32,603 nucleotides of DNA from Rhodospirillales bacterium. GTDB lineage: Bacteria; Pseudomonadota; Alphaproteobacteria; Reyranellales; Reyranellaceae. Shown piece by piece: positions 8,415-15,493 of this stretch (positions are counted from its first letter, which is position 1; each line of letters opens with the position of its first letter). Made by a program: the position numbers and the translations under genes. The notes beneath the pieces are model-generated. The model ran no database searches. It saw nothing but the letters and a program-made list of their open reading frames with translations, and was not told the origin of the DNA. The stretch covers positions 1 to 32,603 of the forward strand of contig JACPOB010000078.1 of the NCBI GenBank assembly GCA_016185145.1, given 5' to 3'.

Positions 8415-9550
8415 GGGTGAGAATTCTTGCTGCGGCGGCGATCGCCGCCATTTGGAGCATGGGGTCGGCGAGCGCTCAGCAGCCCATTGTGATCGGCGTG
8501 TCGACGCCGCAGACCGGTCCGGCGGCGGTGGCCTCGGAATGGGAGATGTGGGGCGCCAATCTCGCGGTCGAGGAGATCAACGCCGCCGGGGGATTGCTGG
8601 GCGGCCGCAAGCTCGAGCTTCTGGTGATGGACAACAAGTGCAATCCGTCGGAGGCCGTCAACGTCGCCAACAAGCTGGTCGAGGCGAAGGTCACGGCGAT
8701 CGCCGGCGCGCACTGCAGCTCCGCCCACCTCGCCAGCATGAAGATCGTGGCCGACGCCAAGATCCCGATGGTGACGGGCATCGCCTCCAATCCGCAGATC
8801 ACCGCTCTCGCCGGGCCCGGCCGAAACGAATACTCGTTCCGCATCAGCCCGTCGGATACCGCGATGATGGATGCCCTGGGCATCTATCTCGGCAACAAGA
8901 AGAACTTCAAGACTGTGGCGATCGTCGGCGAGGATACCGACTTCGGCCGCGGCGGCGCCGACGCCTTCAAGGCGGTGGCCGAGAAGGCCGGCGTGAAGGT
9001 CGTGTCGACCGACTTCCACCCGCAGAACGCGCCGGACTTCACCAGCATCCTGACGCGCCTGCAGCAGCGTCGCCCTGACGCCATCGCCACCTTCCAGCTC
9101 GGCGGCGATTCGGTGAATTTCCTGCGCCAGGCCATGCAGCTCGGCGTGAAGATCCCCTACACCGGCCGCATCGAGCTGGGCGGGCGCAACCAGCCGATCA
9201 TCGAGGCCGGCGGCATGGAGAAGTCGATCAGCGCCTGGACCTACAACGCCACCATCGACGCGCCGTCGAACAAGGCGTTCGTCGAGAAGATCAAGGCCAA
9301 GTACAAGTCCGAGCCCTACCTGCAGACCTGGGCGGGCTACGACACGATCCGCGTCATTGCCCAGGCCATCAAGGACTGCAATTGCACCGACGGCGAAGGC
9401 ATCAAGAACGCCATCAAGAAGATGTCCTTTGTCAACGTCATGGGCAAAACCGTAACCTTCGACGACCACAATTCCGCGGGACGCTTCGTGGTCCTGCAAA
9501 CGGTGCTGGACAAGAAAGTCGGCGTGGCCGACATCGTTGAGGTGAAATAA
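8411..9550 (+). CDS. ABC transporter substrate-binding protein (Liv/amide type, Peripla_BP_6)
   Basis: This 379-residue periplasmic receptor has a Sec signal peptide (MRVRILAAAAIAAIWSMGSASA, cut after residue 22). The mature part begins PIVIGVSTPQTGP, the classic start of type I Liv/amide binding proteins, and continues with VEEINAAGGLLGGRKLEL. A strong ribosome site GGAGGG at 8400-8405 precedes the ATG, which overlaps the iclR stop (ATGA). The nearest importer without its own receptor is livHMGF on the other strand, so this is its likely receptor, with both arms under IclR control. The ligand pocket cannot be read from sequence. Confidence 0.9.
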   Translation: MRVRILAAAAIAAIWSMGSASAQQPIVIGVSTPQTGPAAVASEWEMWGANLAVEEINAAGGLLGGRKLELLVMDNKCNPSEAVNVANKLVEAKVTAIAGAHCSSAHLASMKIVADAKIPMVTGIASNPQITALAGPGRNEYSFRISPSDTAMMDALGIYLGNKKNFKTVAIVGEDTDFGRGGADAFKAVAEKAGVKVVSTDFHPQNAPDFTSILTRLQQRRPDAIATFQLGGDSVNFLRQAMQLGVKIPYTGRIELGGRNQPIIEAGGMEKSISAWTYNATIDAPSNKAFVEKIKAKYKSEPYLQTWAGYDTIRVIAQAIKDCNCTDGEGIKNAIKKMSFVNVMGKTVTFDDHNSAGRFVVLQTVLDKKVGVADIVEVK

Positions 9551-9551
9551 C

Positions 9552-9599
9552 CCGGGGGTCCGGCTCAAGTCCGTCCCCCGGACACCGTGGGGACGGACT
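9552..9599 (+). promoter_or_regulatory. Two mutually exclusive hairpins ahead of the 6-phosphogluconate dehydrogenase gene
   Basis: Hairpin 1 pairs CCGGGGG (9552-9558) with CCCCCGG (9575-9581). Hairpin 2 pairs AGTCCGTCCCC (9568-9578) perfectly with GGGGACGGACT (9589-9599), with a 10-base loop, and ends two bases before the ATG. The two stems share bases 9575-9578 and cannot form together. Hairpin 2 would hide the ribosome entry region. No U-run follows either stem, so simple termination is less likely. Function is inferred only. Confidence 0.4.
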
Positions 9600-9601
9600 G
9601 C

Positions 9602-10588
9602 ATGCAGATCGGTGTCATTGGCCTCGGACGGATGGGCGGCAACATCGTGCGTCGCCTGACGCGCGCGGGACATTCCTGCGTGGTCTACGACGCCGATCCC
9701 GCGCCTGGCGCAGCGCTGGCCAAGGACGGGGCGACGGCGGTCACCTCGGTACCGGCCATGGTCCAGGCCCTGCAGGCGCCGCGCACCGTGTGGGTGATGC
9801 TGCCCGCCGGCAGGATCACCGAAGAGACGATCAAGCAACTTGCCGGCCTGATGAAGCCGGGCGACGCCATCATCGACGGCGGCAACACCAACTTCAAAGA
9901 CGACGTGCGCCGTGCCCGTGAGCTGGCGCCCAAGGGCATCAAGTATCTGGATGTCGGCACGTCGGGCGGCGTGTGGGGACTGCAGCGCGGCTACTGCCTG
10001 ATGATCGGCGGCGACACCGATGTTGTGAATCGGCTCGACCCGATCTTCTCCGCGCTGGCGCCGGGACTGGGCTCGATCGAGCGGACGAAGGAGCGGGAAG
10101 GCGAGAAGCTCGATCCACGCGCCGAGCAGGGTTACATCCACGCCGGTCCGGTCGGCGCCGGTCATTTCGTCAAGATGATCCATAACGGCATCGAGTACGG
10201 CATGATGCAGGCCTTCGCCGAAGGCTTCGATATCATGCGCAACCGCAGCTCCGCCAAGCTGCCGGCCGATGAGCGCTACGATCTCAACCTGGCCGACGTT
10301 GCCGAGGTATGGCGGCGCGGCAGCGTGGTGACGTCCTGGCTGCTCGACCTGACGGCAAGCGCGCTGGCCAAGAGCCCGCAGCTCGAAGGCTTCTCCGGCC
10401 ATGTCGATGATAGCGGCGAAGGCCGCTGGACGATCGAGGCCGCAATCGAGGAAGCTGTGCCGGCTGACGTTCTGGCGGCGTCGCTGTTCGTGCGCTTCCG
10501 CTCCCGCCAGGATCATACCTTCGCCGAGAAGGTGCTTTCGGCGATGCGGCTGGGCTTCGGAGGTCACGTCGAAGCACCGAAGAAATAG
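9602..10588 (+). CDS. gnd: 6-phosphogluconate dehydrogenase, decarboxylating (short NAD-type)
   Basis: This 328-residue enzyme converts 6-phosphogluconate to ribulose 5-phosphate and CO2. The Rossmann motif GLGRMG is at residues 7-12, and an aspartate (D30) ends the second strand, which favours NAD over [13 protein letters not shown] (93-101), [21 protein letters not shown] (from 117) and the catalytic block [13 protein letters not shown] (188-200, with K191 and N195) are all present. The length fits the short GndA/YqeC-like class rather than the 470-residue form. ATG 9602 begins exactly at the Rossmann strand; a GTG at 9587 would add five residues. It lies between the binding protein gene and the LLM genes. 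Together with gntK and fgd in this window it covers the 6-phosphogluconate node. Confidence 0.9.
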   Translation: MQIGVIGLGRMGGNIVRRLTRAGHSCVVYDADPAPGAALAKDGATAVTSVPAMVQALQAPRTVWVMLPAGRITEETIKQLAGLMKPGDAIIDGGNTNFKDDVRRARELAPKGIKYLDVGTSGGVWGLQRGYCLMIGGDTDVVNRLDPIFSALAPGLGSIERTKEREGEKLDPRAEQGYIHAGPVGAGHFVKMIHNGIEYGMMQAFAEGFDIMRNRSSAKLPADERYDLNLADVAEVWRRGSVVTSWLLDLTASALAKSPQLEGFSGHVDDSGEGRWTIEAAIEEAVPADVLAASLFVRFRSRQDHTFAEKVLSAMRLGFGGHVEAPKK

Positions 10589-10604
10589 CTAGAGGAGGTC
10601 TGCG

Positions 10605-11456
10605 ATGCGTGTTGGCGCCTTCTATTTCCCGGCCGACTACGGAATCAACGTGGCGGAGCTGGCCAAGGCCCTCGAGGACCGCGGCTTCGATTCGCTGTTC
10701 GTGCCCGAGCACACCCACATCCCGGCCAGCCGCAAGTCGCCCTTCCCGGGCGGCGGCGAACTGCCCAAGCGCTATTCGCACACCCACGATCCGTTCGTGG
10801 CGCTGAGCTTCGCCGCCGCGGCGACCAAGAAGCTGAAACTCGGCACCGGCATCCTGCTGGTGCCGCAGCACGAGCCGATCGTCACGGCCAAGGCCATCGC
10901 CTCGCTCGACCAGCTCTCCGGCGGCCGCTTCATCTTCGGCATCGGCGGCGGCTGGAACGTCGAGGAGATGGAGAACCACGGCGCCAAGTACCAGACGCGC
11001 TTCAAGCAGATGCGCGAGCATGTGCTGGCGATGAAAGAACTGTGGACCAAGGAAGAGGCCTCCTACAACGGCGAGTTCGTGAAGTTCGACCGCGTCTGGT
11101 CGTGGCCGAAGCCGGCGCAGAAACCGTATCCGCCGGTGATCCTGGGTGGCGAGACCGACCATACGCTGCGCCGGGTCATCGAGTACTGCGACGGCTGGTT
11201 TCCGCGGCCGCGCGGCGGCTTCGATGTCGTGAAGGGCGTCGCGCATCTGTACCGGATGGCGGAGAAGGCGGGTCGCGATCCGTCGACCATCACGACCATC
11301 GTGTTCGGCGCAGCCAACGACGCCAAGGCGCTGGAGAGCTACGACAAGGCCGGCATCCAGAGCGCGCTGCTGGCGATCCCCGACGAGAGCCGCGACGAGA
11401 TCCTGCGCTATCTCGACAAGATCGCGCCGCTCGCGAAGCTGCCGCTGGCCGCATGA
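10605..11456 (+). CDS. LLM class oxidoreductase, probably F420-dependent (LLM 1)
   Basis: This 283-residue TIM-barrel protein belongs to the luciferase-like monooxygenase superfamily, whose members use F420 or FMN. The family block LSGGRFIFGIGGGWN (104-118), LGTGILLVPQHEPIVTAKA (from 79) and PKPAQKPYPPVILGG are all visible. It resembles the F420-dependent subgroup more than alkanesulfonate monooxygenases. A strong site AGGAGG (10593-10598) precedes the ATG. It is 283 residues long like LLM 3 (13514), with aligned motifs at identical positions and a shared FPGGGELPK/WPGGGELPK segment, so the two are paralogues. It overlaps LLM 2 by four bases (ATGA). The substrate is unknown. Cofactor choice is inferred from the F420 genes nearby. 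Confidence 0.85.
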   Translation: MRVGAFYFPADYGINVAELAKALEDRGFDSLFVPEHTHIPASRKSPFPGGGELPKRYSHTHDPFVALSFAAAATKKLKLGTGILLVPQHEPIVTAKAIASLDQLSGGRFIFGIGGGWNVEEMENHGAKYQTRFKQMREHVLAMKELWTKEEASYNGEFVKFDRVWSWPKPAQKPYPPVILGGETDHTLRRVIEYCDGWFPRPRGGFDVVKGVAHLYRMAEKAGRDPSTITTIVFGAANDAKALESYDKAGIQSALLAIPDESRDEILRYLDKIAPLAKLPLAA

Positions 11457-12397
11457 CCGTCGCCATCGGCCTCGGCCTGATGGAGTTCCCGTTCGCCGGG
11501 GCGGGGGACTACTGGCGCTGGGTCGACCTCTGCGAGGCGGGCGGCGTCGATTCGCTGTGGCAGACCGACCGGCTCATAAGCCGCCAGCCGATCCTGGAAT
11601 GCATGGCGACGATGGCGGCCCTGGCCGGCCGCACGCGTCGCCTGCGCTTCGGCATGAACGTCGTGTCGCTGGCTCTGCGCGATCCGGTGCTCTTGGCCAA
11701 GCAGTGCGCCACCATCGATGTGCTGTCCGAAGGCCGCCTGCTGCCGGGCTTCGGCATCGGCAGCCCGCTGGGGCCGGAATGGGAGGCGCTCGATATCGAC
11801 ACCAAGACGCGCGGCCGGCGAACCGATGAATCGCTGCAGATCATCGCCCGGCTGTGGCGCGAGGACAGCGTCGACTTCGAAGGCAGGCACTACAAGCTGA
11901 AGGCGGCGTCGATCTCGCCCAAGCCGGTGCAGCCCGACCTGCCGATGTGGATCGGCGGCTCGTCGGAGGCCGCGATCCGCCGTACGGCGCGCTACGGCAC
12001 CGGCTGGCAGTCCGGCGCCGAATTGCCGGACGCCGTCGGCAAGGTCATCGCCGCGATCAAGAAGGCGACGGCCGAGGCCGGCCGCACGATCGACGAGGAT
12101 CATTACGGTGCCGCGTTCCCCTTCTACTTCGGCAGTCCGGGCGACGGCGTTCTGTCGGCCGCTATGGCCGCCTACCAGAAGCGAACGGGCCGCAATCCGT
12201 CGGGCTATTTCGCCATCGGCGACGAGACGGTGATCCTCGAGCGCGTCGCTGAATACGTGGCCGTCGGCGTCGAGAAGTTCATCCTGCGGCCGGTCGGGCC
12301 TGATGGCGATGCGATCATCGCCCAGACCAGGAAGCTCATCGACAAGGTGCTGCCGCAGGTCGAAGCGCGGTGGCCCAAGAAGGCGAAAGCGGCGTAG
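11453..12397 (+). CDS. LLM class oxidoreductase (LLM 2)
   Basis: This 314-residue luciferase-like protein starts MTVAIGLGLMEFPF. It carries DVLSEGRLLPGFGIGSPLGPEW (from 89), a variant of the LSGGR block, and PKPVQPDLPMWIGGSSEAAIRR. The LSEGR form and the shorter N-terminal loop set it apart from LLM 1 and 3. The start is fixed by the ATGA overlap with LLM 1, which implies coupled translation and perhaps joint action on one substrate. It is the last gene of the iclR-led plus-strand run. Cofactor (F420 or FMN) and substrate cannot be read from the sequence. Confidence 0.83.
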   Translation: MTVAIGLGLMEFPFAGAGDYWRWVDLCEAGGVDSLWQTDRLISRQPILECMATMAALAGRTRRLRFGMNVVSLALRDPVLLAKQCATIDVLSEGRLLPGFGIGSPLGPEWEALDIDTKTRGRRTDESLQIIARLWREDSVDFEGRHYKLKAASISPKPVQPDLPMWIGGSSEAAIRRTARYGTGWQSGAELPDAVGKVIAAIKKATAEAGRTIDEDHYGAAFPFYFGSPGDGVLSAAMAAYQKRTGRNPSGYFAIGDETVILERVAEYVAVGVEKFILRPVGPDGDAIIAQTRKLIDKVLPQVEARWPKKAKAA

Positions 12398-12416
12398 CGC
12401 AGCAGTTGGCAGAAGG

Positions 12417-13246
12417 TCAGCGCGGCACGAAGTCGGGTCGCTTGACCCCCGGCATCGAGTCGTAGGCGCGGGCGATCGCCTGTTCGGGTGTTCGCGCTAC
12501 GCCGCTGTCCCAATAGATCGCCTTCAACCAAAGCGCAGGTTCGGTCCTGTCGCCTCCCCAGAAGAAGTTGGGCAACAAACTTGCACGAAGCATGTCAGCC
12601 CCCCGCGCAATGAACGTTGCATCTCGCTTGCCGCCTTGTGCCAGGTGGGCGCAAGCCCATTTGCCGAATTGAAGCAGCGGCGCCTGATCATTGGAAGGTC
12701 GTCGCACCTTTGCTGCTTCATAGAGCTTCAGGCCGAGCGCCGGAACGTTCGCGGCAAGTGCCATAGCCAGACGCTGGCTCAAGACCTGTTGGCGTTCCTG
12801 CTGAACCTGGGCGGCTTGGTCGGCGCTCGCCTGCTGCCAACTTTGCCACTCTATTTCGAGTGCCGAGGCAAGCTGCGTTTCTCCGTTGTCGCCACGACTC
12901 AACCACTTGCACAGGCCGAGGGTTCTTCGCCACGAGTACAAAGCATACCATCCGTCACGCCGATGATTGCCCCGGATGGAGTTCACGTCTGGCTCGGATT
13001 GAGTTTCCATCCAAGCGATAATTTGCTCGAGTGTTGGCCGCACTTCGTCAGCTAAGCCGACCAAGTAGGCGTCAATGAAGCCGTTGGTCAGGAGCGCGAC
13101 GTAATGTGGTTGCCCTTCGCGAGGGATGCGCTCGGGATGGAGTCGGTCTCGACCTTCAGACTGAAGTCCAGCCATCCTTGGCGCTCGCCTATCGGATCAA
13201 ACTTTGCCAACATCGTCACGACCTTGGCGTAGATGGACAGTGGCAC
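12417..13246 (-). pseudogene. Unrecognised protein gene, probably frameshifted near its 5' end
   Basis: The open frame 12417-13175 gives 252 residues that match no family I know. It has a tryptophan-rich stretch (GWYALYSWRRTLGLCKW), a glutamine-rich probable helix and a conserved-looking end (NFFWGGDRTEPALWLKAIYW). Its apparent start is poor. The frame upstream, from a GTG at 13246, reads VPLSIYAKVVTMLAKFDPIG then ERQGWLDFSLKVETD; adding one base near 13135-13160 joins it smoothly to RLHPERIPREGQPHYVALL. So the true gene probably begins near 13246 and has lost one base, or the base is an assembly error. Base composition is visibly less GC-rich than its neighbours. It runs opposite to the LLM genes on both sides, which suggests a later insertion. 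No partner gene indicates a function. Confidence 0.6.
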
Positions 13247-13513
13247 AATCTTTCAACGCCAATCGATGTTTGCGATATCGGACTTTTACTCGGCTGGCGA
13301 GACGCGTTCCTTATGGTAGATTTATTTTGTACGCCATCAATCATTGATTGTATTTTGTCGGAGGTGCTATCAGTAGCGCTGATGGACGCAAGCTGCTCGC
13401 AGCTTCGGTCGAATGAATCCGCGCCAATCAGACCCAGACTGTCGACATCTTCAGCGGGCCGGCAGTGGAAGTGACGACCCCGTAATCTTCTGGTCATTGC
13501 AAAGGAGGAAACC
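13247..13513. other. AT-richer intergenic gap with a short inverted repeat
   Basis: No gene is seen in these 267 bases. The part around 13310-13360 is far more AT-rich than the rest of the window. It contains a perfect odd inverted repeat CAATCA-T-TGATTG at 13338-13350, which could be an operator. The end of the gap holds the very strong ribosome site AAGGAGGA (13500-13507) for LLM 3. A promoter for LLM 3 must lie here, but I cannot place a convincing -35/-10 pair. Confidence 0.5.
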
Positions 13514-14365
13514 ATGCATATCGGCGCGGCGATGTTCTTCACCGACTACTCCATGACGCCGGCGGAGCTTGGCGTGGCGCTGGAAGAACGCGGCTTCGAA
13601 TCGGTGTGGGCGCCCGAGCACTCGCACATCCCGCTGACGCGCAAGTCGGAATGGCCGGGCGGCGGCGAGCTGCCCAAGAAGTACTACGACGCCATGGATC
13701 CCTTCGTGACCCTGACGGCAGCGGCCGCGGCGACGAAGAAGCTGAAGGTCGGCACCGGCGTCTGCCTGGTCAATCAGCGCGATCCCATCCAGACCGCCAA
13801 GGCGGTGGCCTCGATCGACCAGATTTCCGGCGGGCGCTTCCTGTTCGGCGTCGGCAACGGCTGGAACCAGGACGAGATGGAGAACCACGGCACCGACTTC
13901 GAGAGCCGCCACAAGCTGGTGCGCGAGCGCATCGAGGCCATGAAGGTGATCTGGACCAAGTCCAAGGCCGAGTATCACGGCGACATGGTGAAGTTCGATC
14001 CCATGATGGCCTGGCCCAAGCCGGTGCAGAAGCCGCACCCGCCGGTGCTGGTCGGCGGCGCCTTCCCCTACGGCGCGCGCCGCGCCGTGCGCTACGGCGA
14101 CGGCTGGATGCCGCTGCGCCGGCGCAAGGCCTACGCCGAGGTGCGCGACCTGATCCCGAAGTTCCAGGCGATGGCCAAGGAGGCCAACCGCGATCTCGCC
14201 TCGCTGCCGATCTCGATCTGGGAATCGAAGGAGGACGAACGCGAGCTCAAGCGCGACCAGGACGCTGGCGTGGTCCGCGTCATCGTCAGCCTCGACTCGG
14301 AGAAGTCCGACAAGATCCTGCCGATCCTCGACCGCTGGGCAAAGCTTGCGGAGAAGGTCAAATAG
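13514..14365 (+). CDS. LLM class oxidoreductase, probably F420-dependent (LLM 3)
   Basis: This 283-residue luciferase-like oxidoreductase is a close paralogue of LLM 1. It has the same length, ISGGRFLFGVGNGWN at 104-118, the EHSHIP and WPGGGELPKKY segments near the N-terminus, and KPVQKPHPPVLVGG in the middle. The ATG follows AAGGAGGA at an ideal distance. It stands alone on the plus strand, separated from the LLM 1/2 pair by the unrecognised minus-strand gene, and is followed by a long perfect hairpin (14374-14430) that probably ends its transcript. The most likely cofactor is F420, from subgroup resemblance and context; the substrate is unknown. Confidence 0.85.
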   Translation: MHIGAAMFFTDYSMTPAELGVALEERGFESVWAPEHSHIPLTRKSEWPGGGELPKKYYDAMDPFVTLTAAAAATKKLKVGTGVCLVNQRDPIQTAKAVASIDQISGGRFLFGVGNGWNQDEMENHGTDFESRHKLVRERIEAMKVIWTKSKAEYHGDMVKFDPMMAWPKPVQKPHPPVLVGGAFPYGARRAVRYGDGWMPLRRRKAYAEVRDLIPKFQAMAKEANRDLASLPISIWESKEDERELKRDQDAGVVRVIVSLDSEKSDKILPILDRWAKLAEKVK

Positions 14366-14373
14366 TCATACGT

Positions 14374-14430
14374 GGACCGCGGGCGTCTCGCCCGCTCATG
14401 ATTCATCAGCGGGCGAGACGCCCGCGGTCC
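14374..14430. repeat. Perfect 23-base inverted repeat (family B), terminator-like
   Basis: Arms at 14374-14396 and 14408-14430 are perfect inverted copies around an 11-base loop (CATGATTCATC). Each arm centres on GCGGGCGTCTCGCCCGC, which is itself nearly palindromic. It sits between convergent LLM 3 and LLM 4 and would fold in RNA from either strand, so it may terminate both. A related element with shorter 14-base arms lies at 26695-26742. This is an REP-like dispersed element by form. Confidence 0.75.
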
Positions 14431-14438
14431 GCGCTTCG

Positions 14439-15392
14439 CTACACGAGAGACAGCACGTCGCGCTTGAACTTCTGCATCTCGGCCAGCACGCCGTCGACGG
14501 TGCTGCCGGCGAAGCCGAAGTCGAGGCAGCCGACGCCGATCTCCTTCAGCGTCTTGATGTCGGCGGCGAGCTCGGCCGGCTTGCCGGAGAACAACCGGCG
14601 CTCGCCGTCGCCCGCCTTGGCCGGCGCATTCTCGCCGAACTGCGTGACACGCAAGGTGAGGCCGACGGTGTCGGGCTTGCGGCCGGCTTCGGCCGTCATC
14701 TTGCGCAATCGGTCGACCTGCGTCTTGAAGCGCTTCAGGCTGTCCAGCGGATTGGCCGGGTTGGTGCCGATCGGATACCAGGCATCGCCCAGCTGCGCCG
14801 TACGGCGCAGGGCGGGGCCGCTCTCGCCGCCGACCCAGATCGGCGGATGCGGCTTCTGCACCGGCTTGGGGTCGAGCAGGATGTTGTCGAAGCGCACGTG
14901 CTTGCCGGCGAACTTCGGGTTGGGCTTGGTCCAGAGCTCGATGAAAGCCTTGATGTACTCGTCGGTAACCTTGCCGCGCTCGGCGAAATCAGGCGCCTGG
15001 ATCGCCTCGAACTCCTCTTTCATCCAGCCTGCGCCGATGCCGAGCGTCAGCCGGCCGCCCGACAGCACGTCGATGGTCGCCAGCATCTTGGCGGTCAGTA
15101 CCGCGGGGCGATGCGGCACGACCATGACCGAGGAGACCAGCCGCAGCTTCTTCGTCTTGGCCGCGACGAAGGCCATCTCGATCAGCTGCTCGTGCCGCTC
15201 GACCCGGGAACCTGCAGGGAATTCACCGGTGTTGCTGTAGGGGTATTTGGCCTCGATGTCGGTCGGGATCACGACATGGTCGCTGAAAGTGGCGTAGTCG
15301 AAGCCCATGGCCTCGGCCTCGACCACCAGCTTCACCAACTGATCGGTTGCCGACATTGGCCCGGCGGTCGGTGCGTTGAAGCCGAATTGCAT
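14439..15392 (-). CDS. LLM class F420-dependent oxidoreductase (LLM 4)
   Basis: This 317-residue luciferase-like protein has SDH at 37-39, VMVVPHRPAVLTAKMLATID, LSGGRLTLGIGAGW at 110-123, and PKPVQKPHPPIWVGGES. These fit the TIGR03619-like F420 subgroup. The ATG at 15392 is preceded by GGAGGAG at seven bases, which decides the start; a longer frame to 15428 would add 12 unconserved residues. It diverges from fbiC with only about 100 bases between them, so the pair may share a control region. It lacks the FGD-specific residues seen at 20219-21223 and is not a second FGD. Substrate unknown. Confidence 0.87.
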   Translation of the reverse strand: MQFGFNAPTAGPMSATDQLVKLVVEAEAMGFDYATFSDHVVIPTDIEAKYPYSNTGEFPAGSRVERHEQLIEMAFVAAKTKKLRLVSSVMVVPHRPAVLTAKMLATIDVLSGGRLTLGIGAGWMKEEFEAIQAPDFAERGKVTDEYIKAFIELWTKPNPKFAGKHVRFDNILLDPKPVQKPHPPIWVGGESGPALRRTAQLGDAWYPIGTNPANPLDSLKRFKTQVDRLRKMTAEAGRKPDTVGLTLRVTQFGENAPAKAGDGERRLFSGKPAELAADIKTLKEIGVGCLDFGFAGSTVDGVLAEMQKFKRDVLSLV

Positions 15393-15493
15393 GTCTGGTC
15401 TCCTCCAACCCGGTGTCGTTGTCGCCATACTACACGATGCGGGCGGCCCGGATTGCCGCTATCGTCCCGACGACTGGCGTACTCTTGAGGTTG

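Noticed and set aside
7931..10567. 878-codon minus-strand open frame across iclR, the receptor and the dehydrogenase
   Set aside because: It spans three well-supported plus-strand genes and shows only composition typical of antisense shadow frames.
14374..14430. CRISPR-like repeat
   Set aside because: There is a single palindrome, with no regularly spaced copies and no spacers.
15413..15493. N-terminal extension of fbiC from GTG 15413
   Set aside because: It would begin about 20 bases from the divergent LLM 4 start, leaving no room for promoters, and the extra residues are unlike FbiC. A better ribosome site precedes 15494/15497.
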